From positions 129,874 to 193,873 of the forward strand of contig NZ_BAABEO010000025.1 of the NCBI RefSeq assembly GCF_039540195.1: a DNA stretch of 64,000 nucleotides, given 5' to 3'. Positions 30,458 through 37,688 of the stretch are shown piece by piece. The position numbers and the translations under genes are program-made. The notes under the pieces are model-generated. The model was not told the DNA's origin. It did not search any database and was given only the letters and a program-made list of their open reading frames with translations. Source of the stretch: Zafaria ginkgonis (GTDB lineage Bacteria; Actinomycetota; Actinomycetes; Actinomycetales; Micrococcaceae). The first letter of the stretch is position 1; each line of letters begins with the position of its first letter.

Positions 30458-31423
30458 ATGGGTTTCTTTGACACGCTGCTGTGGCCTTTCCGCCAGGTGG
30501 TCTCCTGGATCCTCTGGGCCTTCCACGAGCTCTTCTCCTGGCTGGGGATGGACCCTCACTCCGGGTGGACCTGGACGCTGTCCATCGTCTTCCTGGTGCT
30601 GGTGATCCGCACCGCCCTGATTCCGGTCTTCGTCAAGCAGATCAAGGCCCAGCGCGCCATGCAGGCCCTGCAGCCTGACCTGCGCAAGCTGCAGGCCAAG
30701 TACAAGGGCAAGCGGGACCAGCTCTCGCAGCAGGCCATGGTGGCCGAGCAGCGCGAACTCTTCAAGAAGCACAAGACGAACCCGCTTTCGTCCTGCCTGC
30801 CCATCCTGATCCAGATGCCGTTCTTCTTCGCGCTGTTCACGGTGCTGAACAACACGGCCAACGCGAAGGCCGCCGGCGAGGGGATCGGGGCGCTCTCCCC
30901 GGAGCACGTGCGCAGCTTCGACGACTCCTCGATCTTCGGTGCCCGCCTGTCCGACACCTTCCTGGGAACCTTGAATTCGGGTTCGCCGAGCATCTCCGTG
31001 ATCATCGTGGCCCTGCTCATGATCATCGCCATGACGGCTTCGCAGTTCATCACCCAGAAGCAGATCATGTCGAAGAACATGACCAAGGAGGCCCTTGAGG
31101 GCCCCTTCATGCAGCAGCAGAAGATGATGCTCTACATCCTTCCGCTGGTCTTCGGCATCGGTGGCATCAACTTCCCCATCGGTGTGCTCATCTACTGGAC
31201 GGCCACCAACCTGTGGACGCTGGGCCAGCAGTTCTACGTCATCCGCAACAACCCGACCCCCGGCTCCCAGGCGGAGAAGGAGCTCAACGAGCGCCGTGCC
31301 GCCAAGGGCCTGCCGCCGGTCGGCCTGAAGAAGGCGGAGGCCTCCGTGGAGGCCGCGCCGACGATCGTTGAACCGAAGACGCAGCGCCAGCAGCCGCAGC
31401 GCAAGAACCGAAGGAAGAAGTAG
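30458..31423 (+). CDS. yidC: Membrane protein insertase YidC
   Basis: 321 residues, the short actinobacterial form without the large periplasmic domain. Five membrane helices, the basic cytoplasmic loop ALQPDLRKLQAKYKGKRDQL, and the conserved CLPILIQMPFFFALF helix. It inserts membrane proteins with or without Sec. The C terminus is basic (RQQPQRKNRRKK), which can bind ribosomes. 7 bases after yidD, 3 bases before jag. Confidence 0.96.
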   Translation: MGFFDTLLWPFRQVVSWILWAFHELFSWLGMDPHSGWTWTLSIVFLVLVIRTALIPVFVKQIKAQRAMQALQPDLRKLQAKYKGKRDQLSQQAMVAEQRELFKKHKTNPLSSCLPILIQMPFFFALFTVLNNTANAKAAGEGIGALSPEHVRSFDDSSIFGARLSDTFLGTLNSGSPSISVIIVALLMIIAMTASQFITQKQIMSKNMTKEALEGPFMQQQKMMLYILPLVFGIGGINFPIGVLIYWTATNLWTLGQQFYVIRNNPTPGSQAEKELNERRAAKGLPPVGLKKAEASVEAAPTIVEPKTQRQQPQRKNRRKK

Positions 31424-31426
31424 TCC

Positions 31427-31957
31427 ATGAGCAATGTGGAGGAAAGCGCCGTGACCGACGAACTCGTCGAGGAAACCGCCCCCAGCCGCCTCGAGGAGGA
31501 GGGCGACGTTGCCGCCGACTACCTGGAGGAGCTGCTGGACATCGCCGACATCGACGGCGACATCGACATCGAGGTCCGCGGCGGACGCACCTACATCTCC
31601 ATCCTCAGCGAGGAGGACGCCAACGAGCCGCTGCGCGCCCTGATCGGGCAGGACGGCGAGACGCTGGAGGCCCTCCAGGAACTGACCCGGCTGGCCGTCC
31701 TGACGTCCACCGGCAACCGTTCCCGCCTGGTCCTGGACATCACCGGGTACCGCGCCGGCCGCGCCGGTGAGCTCCAGCGCATCGCCGAGGACGCCGTGGC
31801 CCAAGCCAAGGAGACCGGCGAGGACGTGGCGCTGGATCCGATGAGCGCCTACGAGCGCAAGCTGGTCCACGACGCCGTCGCCGACCTGGGCCTGCACAGC
31901 GAGTCCGAGGGCGAGGGCAGCCGCCGCCACATCGTCGTGTCGCTGGCCGAAGCCTAG
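31427..31957 (+). CDS. jag: Jag/KhpB RNA-binding protein (KH and R3H domains)
   Basis: 176 residues. The KH domain (about 45-110) has GQDGETLEALQELTRLAV, and the R3H domain (about 115-176) has MSAYERKLVHDAVADL. An acidic N-terminal 35 residues replaces the Jag-N domain of Firmicutes. It binds RNA and in some bacteria works with KhpA to set cell elongation. Lies directly after yidC. Confidence 0.92.
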   Translation: MSNVEESAVTDELVEETAPSRLEEEGDVAADYLEELLDIADIDGDIDIEVRGGRTYISILSEEDANEPLRALIGQDGETLEALQELTRLAVLTSTGNRSRLVLDITGYRAGRAGELQRIAEDAVAQAKETGEDVALDPMSAYERKLVHDAVADLGLHSESEGEGSRRHIVVSLAEA

Positions 31958-31979
31958 GCCGGTGGAAGGACATCCGAAC

Positions 31980-32621
31980 GTGAGCAGCGAAGTCGAACTC
32001 ACCGCAGAGGAACGCCGCGCGGCGGAGGCCGTGTTCGGCGACCGCCTGCCGCTGGCAGAGCGCTACGTGCACCACCTGGCCACCTCCGGCATGGAACGCG
32101 GCCTGTTGGGCCCGCGGGAGGTGCCGCGGCTGTGGAGCCGCCACGTGCTCAACTGCGCCGTGGTGGCGGAACTGATCGCCGAGAACGCCAAGGTGGCCGA
32201 CGTCGGCAGCGGTGCCGGGCTCCCGGGCCTGGCCCTGGCCATCGCCCGCCCCGACCTGGACCTGACCCTGGTGGAGCCGCTGGAGCGCCGCTGCGTGTGG
32301 CTCTCCGAGGTCGTGGAAGATCTGGGGCTGGACAACGTGACCGTGATGCGCGGCCGCGCCGAGCAGGTCGTGGACTTTATCGACGCCGACGTGGCGACGG
32401 CGCGTGCGGTGTCCGCCCTGACCAACCTGGCCGGACTGACCATTCCGCTGCTGCACGGCAGCGGACAGGTCCTGGCGATCAAGGGCCGCAGCGCCGCCGA
32501 GGAGATCGAGAAGGCCGCCAAGGTCATCCGGCGCCTGGGCGGGAAGGAAACCGAGGTCGTCACCGTGGGCGCCGAAGTCCTCGCCGAGCCGACCACGGTG
32601 GTGCGAATCCACGTCGGCTGA
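31980..32621 (+). CDS. rsmG: 16S rRNA (guanine-527-N7) methyltransferase
   Basis: 213 residues. The SAM-binding motif VADVGSGAGLPGLALAIA is near residues 65-82, and the arginine pair of the binding site lies in EPLERRCVWL. It methylates 16S rRNA; loss gives low-level streptomycin resistance in other bacteria. GTG at 31980 is chosen because GGAAGGA lies 9 bases upstream. Confidence 0.95.
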   Translation: MSSEVELTAEERRAAEAVFGDRLPLAERYVHHLATSGMERGLLGPREVPRLWSRHVLNCAVVAELIAENAKVADVGSGAGLPGLALAIARPDLDLTLVEPLERRCVWLSEVVEDLGLDNVTVMRGRAEQVVDFIDADVATARAVSALTNLAGLTIPLLHGSGQVLAIKGRSAAEEIEKAAKVIRRLGGKETEVVTVGAEVLAEPTTVVRIHVG

Positions 32622-32685
32622 CCTTAGCCGATAGTCTGTACTGGTGGCCGTGGGGCCACCGGAGTTTTACAAGGAGTAGCAGCGC

Positions 32686-33813
32686 GTGAAAAAGCCGGGC
32701 AGCAAGATTCCCCCCTTTGCCGCACTGTTTTCATCCTCAAACCGGGGAACGACGGTTGTGCAACCCAATGAGGTTGAGGAACTTGTCGATATCGATCGTG
32801 TTTCACGTGGAACAGCCGGCGATGCCGAAGCGGACCTGGCGTTCCTCAGCATCCTGAGCGGGGAGGAGAACCCGGTGGTTGAAAAGACGGTTCAAACGGC
32901 AACTGAAGCGCCGGCTCGGAGCGTTATGGACACGATGGACGAGAGCACGCCGCTGGCCAGCCAGCTGGCCCACGAGACCAGGCGGCGTGAGCGCCTGAGC
33001 CATCGGCAGCTGCCCAAGCCGCCGCACACCCGCTACCTCACCATCAGCAACCAGAAGGGCGGCGTCGGCAAGACGACGACGACCGTCAACGTGGCCGCGG
33101 CCCTCGCCGCCGCCGGGCTGAACGTGCTGGTCGTGGACATCGACCCCCAGGGCAACGCCTCCACCGCCCTGGGCGTCGAGCACCACGCCGACGTCGATAG
33201 CATCTACGACGTGCTCATCAACGACATGCCGCTGGCGGACGTCGTTGCCCCGTGCCCGGACCTGGAGCACCTGGTGGTGGCCCCGGCGACCATCCACTTG
33301 GCTGGCGCCGAGATCGAGCTGGTTTCGATGGTGGCTCGCGAGCAGCGCCTGCGCCGGGCGCTGGACCAGTACGCCAAGCACCGCGAGTCCACCGGCCTTC
33401 CCCGGCTGGACTACGTGTTCATCGACTGCCCGCCGAGCTTGGGGCTGCTCACCGTCAACGCGTTCGTGGCCGCCCGCGAGGTGCTGATCCCGATCCAGTG
33501 CGAGTACTACGCGCTGGAGGGCCTGAGCCAGCTGCTCAAGAACATCGAGATGATCCAGAAGCACCTCAACTCGGATCTGGTGGTTTCCACGATCCTGCTC
33601 ACGATGTACGACGGCCGTACCAACCTGGCCGCCCAGGTGGCGGCCGAGGTGCGTGAGCACTTCCCGAACCAGGTCCTGCAGGCGATCATTCCGCGCAGCG
33701 TGCGCATCTCCGAGGCGCCGAGCTACCAGCAGACGGTCATCACCTACGACCCCAATTCGACCGGTGCGCTGTCCTACCTGGAGGCCGCGGCGGAACTCGC
33801 CGAACGCGGCTAG
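32686..33813 (+). CDS. parA: Chromosome-partitioning ATPase ParA
   Basis: 375 residues. The deviant Walker A KGGVGKTTTT is near residues 125-134, with Walker A' DIDPQGNAS and Walker B YVFIDCPPS. The first 110 residues are a variable leader seen in actinobacterial ParA. It moves ParB-parS complexes to the poles. GTG start with AAGGAG. A parS site lies inside the gene at 32799-32814 and a strong terminator follows. Confidence 0.96.
   Translation: MKKPGSKIPPFAALFSSSNRGTTVVQPNEVEELVDIDRVSRGTAGDAEADLAFLSILSGEENPVVEKTVQTATEAPARSVMDTMDESTPLASQLAHETRRRERLSHRQLPKPPHTRYLTISNQKGGVGKTTTTVNVAAALAAAGLNVLVVDIDPQGNASTALGVEHHADVDSIYDVLINDMPLADVVAPCPDLEHLVVAPATIHLAGAEIELVSMVAREQRLRRALDQYAKHRESTGLPRLDYVFIDCPPSLGLLTVNAFVAAREVLIPIQCEYYALEGLSQLLKNIEMIQKHLNSDLVVSTILLTMYDGRTNLAAQVAAEVREHFPNQVLQAIIPRSVRISEAPSYQQTVITYDPNSTGALSYLEAAAELAERG
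32799..32814. promoter_or_regulatory. parS site inside parA
   Basis: TGTTTCACGTGGAACA, one mismatch to the parS consensus TGTTTCACGTGAAACA. ParB binding here would nucleate the partition complex. Confidence 0.88.
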
Positions 33814-33886
33814 GGTCGCCGAACCCGGCGGCGCCGATCCTGACTTTGCGCTGGCAGGGCGTTCCGCGGCGAGCAGAGAATCCCAA

Positions 33887-33922
33887 CAGTGTGGCCCTCC
33901 CCGGCAGGGGAGGGCCACACTG
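33887..33922 (+). terminator. parA terminator
   Basis: A 16-base perfect stem CAGTGTGGCCCTCCCC, loop GGCA, then its complement and CTTTGGGA. It lies 74 bases after the parA stop, so parB is transcribed at least in part from its own promoter. Confidence 0.85.
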
Positions 33923-33932
33923 CTTTGGGAAT

Positions 33933-33948
33933 GGTTCCACGTGGAACA
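33933..33948. promoter_or_regulatory. parS site between parA and parB
   Basis: GGTTCCACGTGGAACA, three mismatches to consensus with the perfect CACGTG centre, 11 bases after the parA terminator. The 375 bases between parA and parB (33814-34188) otherwise hold no gene that I can support. Confidence 0.75.
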
Positions 33949-34188
33949 TAGCGACCGCCACAACTCCGGTCTTGGAGATATCCCGAGGCAACGTCACGGC
34001 CAAACCGGATGGGTTGGATTCCCCGCAACGGAAAGGCAGCCCGGGGCACGGAGAGGCCTACTCCTGCGCGGCGGCGGGTTCCGGAGGAGTCGGTGCGTGC
34101 CAGCACTAGGGGACTTTTCCAAGTAGACTCAAACCCGAACATCCGGCCCACGAACAGGTGGGGCACTCATGCGCCGAGAGGAAATCAG

Positions 34189-35619
34189 ATGGCGGAGAAA
34201 CGCCGCGGGTTGGGACGAGGATTGGGCGCGCTGATTTCCAGCAGCCCCGCACAGCAGGCCGGCACCCAGGAGCCGGAGCAGACTGCCGAGCAGGAATCCA
34301 CCCCCCGCAAGCGTCCCGCCGGTACGGCCGGCAAGTTGGGCACGGTTGCCGAAACGCTGGTTCAGACCTCGGGCGGGACACGTCCTGCCGGGCGGGACCT
34401 GCCGGACCTGAAGACGCCCCAGGCGGGCGCCGAGAGCTCCAAGACCGGGGCGCGTGCGGTGCGCAAGGCACGCCCCGTGGACATGTTCTTCACCCCCGGC
34501 AAGACCGAGGAGGAGGCCGCCCGCGAGGCCGTCGACGAAACCTCCCACGCCGCGGACGGTTCCGACGCCGAGGCCCAGCGCCACGTCGCCGGCCGTGCCG
34601 CCGGCAAGCGGGCCAAGATGCCCGATCTCCTGGGCGCGGACAGGACGCGGGAAGATCGGGACGCGCAAGACGACGCCGGGCTTGGAGAGTCGGCCCTTTT
34701 CCCGACCGATGCGCTGGGCGCAGCGGACGCGCCGGGGAGCGGAGATCCCGCCGTTGTCGCGGTCCCCGACGCGGATGTTTCACGTGGAACGCTGGTGGAG
34801 GTCCCGGGTGCTTCCTTCGCCGAACTCCCGGTGGGCTCGATCCACCCGAACCGGAAGCAGCCGCGCCACGTCTTCGATGAAGACCACATGGCCGAGCTGG
34901 TCCACTCCATCAAGGAAGTCGGCCTCCTGCAGCCGATCGTCGTCCGCCCGTCCACCGAGGGTGGTGAGCAGTCCTACGAGCTGGTCATGGGTGAACGCCG
35001 CTGGCGTGCCACCCAAGAGGCAGGGCTGGACACGATCCCGGCGATCATCCGCGACACGCAGGATGTGGATCTCCTCCGCGACGCGCTGCTGGAGAACCTG
35101 CACCGCTCCCAGCTGAATCCCCTCGAAGAGGCGGCGGCCTACCAGCAGCTCCTGGAGGAGTTCGGTTGCACGCAGGAAGAGCTGTCCGCGCGTATCGGGC
35201 GTTCGCGCCCGCAGATTTCCAACACCATCCGCCTCATGAAGCTGCCTGCCCTGGTTCAGCGCCGTGTGGCCGCCGGGGTGCTCTCCGCCGGCCATGCGCG
35301 TGCCCTGCTGGGGCTTGCGGAGGCCGCGGAGATGGAGAAGCTGGCCCAGCGGATCGTCAACGAGGGACTCTCGGTCCGTGCGACTGAGGAGATGGTTGCG
35401 CTCAGCGACGGCGTTCGCCGGCCGGCGCGCGAGCAGAAGCCGAAGACTTCCGCCCGCCACGAACGCCTGGACTTCCTGGCGAACTCGCTCTCCGACCACC
35501 TCGACACGAACGTGAAGATCTCCCTGGGCGCCAAGAAGGGGCGGGTGAGCATCGAGTTCGCCAGCGTGGATGACCTCAACCGCATCATGGCGGTCATTGC
35601 GCCCAACACCAACTCATAG
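34189..35619 (+). CDS. parB: Chromosome-partitioning protein ParB
   Basis: 476 residues, longer than the usual 300-380 because of a 200-residue disordered, charged leader. The CTP-binding/Box II core MGERRWRATQEAGLDTIPAI and the helix-turn-helix TQEELSARIGRSRPQISNTI are present, followed by the C-terminal dimer domain. It binds parS and spreads as a CTP clamp. ATG at 34189 after GAGAGGAAA; MAEKRRGLGRGLGAL is the standard N-terminal ParA-contact motif. A parS lies at 34776-34791. Confidence 0.96.
   Translation: MAEKRRGLGRGLGALISSSPAQQAGTQEPEQTAEQESTPRKRPAGTAGKLGTVAETLVQTSGGTRPAGRDLPDLKTPQAGAESSKTGARAVRKARPVDMFFTPGKTEEEAAREAVDETSHAADGSDAEAQRHVAGRAAGKRAKMPDLLGADRTREDRDAQDDAGLGESALFPTDALGAADAPGSGDPAVVAVPDADVSRGTLVEVPGASFAELPVGSIHPNRKQPRHVFDEDHMAELVHSIKEVGLLQPIVVRPSTEGGEQSYELVMGERRWRATQEAGLDTIPAIIRDTQDVDLLRDALLENLHRSQLNPLEEAAAYQQLLEEFGCTQEELSARIGRSRPQISNTIRLMKLPALVQRRVAAGVLSAGHARALLGLAEAAEMEKLAQRIVNEGLSVRATEEMVALSDGVRRPAREQKPKTSARHERLDFLANSLSDHLDTNVKISLGAKKGRVSIEFASVDDLNRIMAVIAPNTNS
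34776..34791. promoter_or_regulatory. parS site inside parB
   Basis: TGTTTCACGTGGAACG, two mismatches to consensus with the central CACGTG intact, in the linker part of parB where codon choice is free. Confidence 0.85.
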
Positions 35620-35640
35620 GCGTTTTTTGGAACCACCGAA

Positions 35641-35674
35641 GGCGGCCGTCGTTTCACCTGAAACGGCGGCCGCC
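35641..35674 (+). terminator. parB terminator whose centre resembles parS
   Basis: Inverted repeat GGCGGCCG...CGGCCGCC around CGTTTCACCTGAAACG (35650-35665). The centre is CACCTG and not CACGTG, so ParB binding is doubtful, but the hairpin is well placed 21 bases after the parB stop. Confidence 0.65.
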
Positions 35675-35748
35675 CTTCGTTCATCCCCTTGTTGCCCGCA
35701 ACCCTTACACTTCGGACAAAGGATGGCAGGAGCGGGAGGGAGAACGGG

Positions 35749-36684
35749 ATGGCGCAGATAGGCGGGTCGTGGACGCCGGGGGACGGGTGGTGGATCAGGG
35801 ACAACCTGCGCGAGACCATCGACCAGCTCGTGGAGCTGGGGTACCAGGTGCGCGGCGGGGAGGGCGAGGACCCCGAACTCATCGACCCCGGGGGCCTGGC
35901 CGTGGAGACATGGCGGGAGGACTACCCCTACGAGGAGCGGATGTCGCGGGAGGAGTACGAAGTCGAAAAGTACCGGCTGCAGGTCGAGCTGCTGAAGTTC
36001 CAGTACTGGGGCCAGGAGCACGACCTGCGCCACGTGGTCGTGTTCGAGGGGCGAGACGCGGCCGGCAAGGGCGGGACGATCAAGCGCTTCACCGAGCACC
36101 TGAATCCGCGCTCCGCCCGGGCGGTGGCCTTGACCAAGCCTTCGGACCGCGAGCAGGGCCAGTGGTACTTCCAGCGGTACGTCCAGCACCTGCCCACGAA
36201 CGGGGAGATCGTGATGTTCGACCGCTCCTGGTACAACCGGGCCAACGTCGAGCGGGTCATGGGCTTCTGCACGGACGCGGAATACGAGGCGTTCATGGGG
36301 CAGGCGCCGGTGTTCGAGAGGATGCTGGTGGAGTCCGGGATCCACCTGACCAAGTTCTGGTTCTCCGTGACCCGCCACGAGCAGCGCACCCGCTTCGCGA
36401 TCCGGCAGATCGACCCGGTGCGCCGCTGGAAGCTTTCGCCCATGGACCTGGCCTCCCTGGATCGGTGGGACGACTACACCGAAGCCAAGGAAGAGACGTT
36501 CCTGCGCACCGACACCGACCACGCGCCCTGGATCACCATCAAGTCCAACGACAAGAAGCGGGCACGGCTGAACGCCATGCGCTTCTTCCTGGACCAGTTC
36601 GATTACGAGGGCAAGGACACTTCGGTGGTCCACGACCCCGATCCGCTCATCGTCCGCCGCGGCCGCGACGCCGTCGGAGACTAG
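35749..36684 (+). CDS. ppk2: Polyphosphate kinase 2
   Basis: 311 residues, one PPK2 domain. Walker A is EGRDAAGKGGTIK near residues 100-112, Walker B FDRSWYNRANVERVMGF near 160-176, and the lid segment is RRWKLSPMDL. PPK2 enzymes move phosphate between polyphosphate and nucleotides, mostly to regenerate GTP or ATP. Start ATG after GGGAGGGAGAA. The repeat described at 36682 begins in its stop codon. Confidence 0.94.
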   Translation: MAQIGGSWTPGDGWWIRDNLRETIDQLVELGYQVRGGEGEDPELIDPGGLAVETWREDYPYEERMSREEYEVEKYRLQVELLKFQYWGQEHDLRHVVVFEGRDAAGKGGTIKRFTEHLNPRSARAVALTKPSDREQGQWYFQRYVQHLPTNGEIVMFDRSWYNRANVERVMGFCTDAEYEAFMGQAPVFERMLVESGIHLTKFWFSVTRHEQRTRFAIRQIDPVRRWKLSPMDLASLDRWDDYTEAKEETFLRTDTDHAPWITIKSNDKKRARLNAMRFFLDQFDYEGKDTSVVHDPDPLIVRRGRDAVGD

Positions 36685-36749
36685 CGCGCGGGGCAGACCC
36701 TTTCGTGTCGACTTCTTCGCCACGTAGGGACCCGGCTGCCCCCCGCTTA
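36682..36749 (+). repeat. Dispersed repeat starting at the ppk2 stop codon
   Basis: The sequence TAGCGCGCGGGGCAG, then TCGTGTCGACTTC and ACCCGGCTGC, matches with few changes the repeat after the benD stop (minus strand, 42125-42320). Both copies begin with the TAG stop codon. The rest of the 423-base gap (36685-37107) holds a second shared repeat, low-complexity sequence and the promoter of the next gene. Confidence 0.75.
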
Positions 36750-36751
36750 TC

Positions 36752-36777
36752 GGGCCCCGCCCCGAGCGAAGCGAGGC
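36752..36777 (+). repeat. 26-base dispersed repeat
   Basis: GGGCCCCGC followed by CCGAGCGAAGCGAGGC, found also at 18475-18500 with one mismatch. Both sit in spacers downstream of a gene. Confidence 0.7.
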
Positions 36778-37033
36778 AAGAGAGCGGCCAGGGGTCCCCG
36801 CGCGCGAAGCATGTGGGGCAGGCTGCGAACGGGGAGGCCAGTAGTTGCTAGGACCGGCCGGAGGTTGGCCAAAGGAAACGGTCAGCCTCCCGCGTTTGAC
36901 CAAAGCTAGATGCGGCTTTGGAGGGGCCAAGGCGACATCTACCTTTGGTGAAACGGGGGAGGGGAGCAGGAGGCTTTGGCAAGACCTGCCCGCACCCAGA
37001 GGGCGGTACTGGTGTCTGGATACTCTCCCGGGA

Positions 37034-37075
37034 GCGGGGAGCGGGGAGCGGGGAGCGGGGAGCGGGGAGCGGGGA
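37034..37075 (+). repeat. Six tandem copies of GCGGGGA
   Basis: Six perfect heptamer copies (42 bases) with partial units at each side, ending 32 bases before the DUF952 start. Such runs change copy number by slippage. Confidence 0.92.
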
Positions 37076-37107
37076 GGCGGGTGCCGAAGGCTGGCTAAAC
37101 TGGCGCC

Positions 37108-37458
37108 ATGGTCATCCTTCACCTTGCCACGGCCGCCGACTGGACAGCCGCGGTCGCCTCGGGCCGCTATGCCGTCTCCACCCACGGAGCCACGCTGGAG
37201 CAGGTCGGATTCATCCATTGCTCTACCCCTGACCAGCTCGCCGAGGTCGCCGGTGCGGTGTGGGCGGGTTCCCCCGATGAATTGGTGGTGCTTGAACTGG
37301 AGGAGGAAACCCTCCGGGAGGCCGGGCTGGAGGTGCGCTACGAGGACGGAGGCAACGGCACGCCGTACCCGCACCTCTACGGTGCGATCGACCCCGCGTG
37401 GGTGCGATCGGTCCGTCCGGGGGCCTTCGATGCGGCAGGCGTGTTCCGCCGGCAGTAG
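37108..37458 (+). CDS. DUF952 family protein
   Basis: 116 residues of DUF952. The family segments GFIHCSTPDQLAEVA and FPHLYG-like YPHLYGAIDPAW are both seen. The protein is small and soluble; DUF952 folds like ADP-ribosyltransferases but activity is not established. The promoter region contains the heptamer run. Followed by the parS cluster. Confidence 0.88.
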   Translation: MVILHLATAADWTAAVASGRYAVSTHGATLEQVGFIHCSTPDQLAEVAGAVWAGSPDELVVLELEEETLREAGLEVRYEDGGNGTPYPHLYGAIDPAWVRSVRPGAFDAAGVFRRQ

Positions 37459-37484
37459 GGCATGGCGTTTACCAAAGCACTCTC

Positions 37485-37500
37485 CGTTTCACGTGAATCC
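37485..37500. promoter_or_regulatory. parS-like site 1 before benR
   Basis: CGTTTCACGTGAATCC, four mismatches at the edges, centre TTTCACGTGAA intact. Confidence 0.65.
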
Positions 37501-37513
37501 AAGAGCGCCAACA

Positions 37514-37529
37514 GGTTTCACGTGAAACA
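37514..37529. promoter_or_regulatory. parS site 2 before benR
   Basis: GGTTTCACGTGAAACA, one mismatch to the parS consensus, the best of the four sites in this 102-base cluster. Confidence 0.88.
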
Positions 37530-37542
37530 AGGAGCGTCCGCT

Positions 37543-37558
37543 TGTTCCACGTGGAACC
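37543..37558. promoter_or_regulatory. parS site 3 before benR
   Basis: TGTTCCACGTGGAACC, three mismatches, symmetric core GTTCCACGTGGAAC. Confidence 0.75.
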
Positions 37559-37570
37559 GGGATGCCGACG

Positions 37571-37586
37571 TGCTTCACGTGGAACG
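37571..37586. promoter_or_regulatory. parS site 4 before benR
   Basis: TGCTTCACGTGGAACG, three mismatches. Centres of sites 1-4 are 29, 29 and 28 bases apart, so they fall on nearly the same helical spacing. Confidence 0.75.
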
Positions 37587-37688
37587 GTCGCGGCATGGGC
37601 GCGACGTAGACTGTGAAAATCCGGCGGTGTGGCCGATGCGTGTGCACGGCCTCCCTGTTCCCGCACACACCGACCTCGAGGCGACCAC

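Noticed and set aside
33740..34126. Genes between parA and parB
   Set aside because: The frames overlap the hairpin and parS sites, disagree among strands and show no family.
35650..35665. A full parS site
   Set aside because: The central CACGTG is CACCTG, and the sequence is better explained as the loop of the parB terminator.
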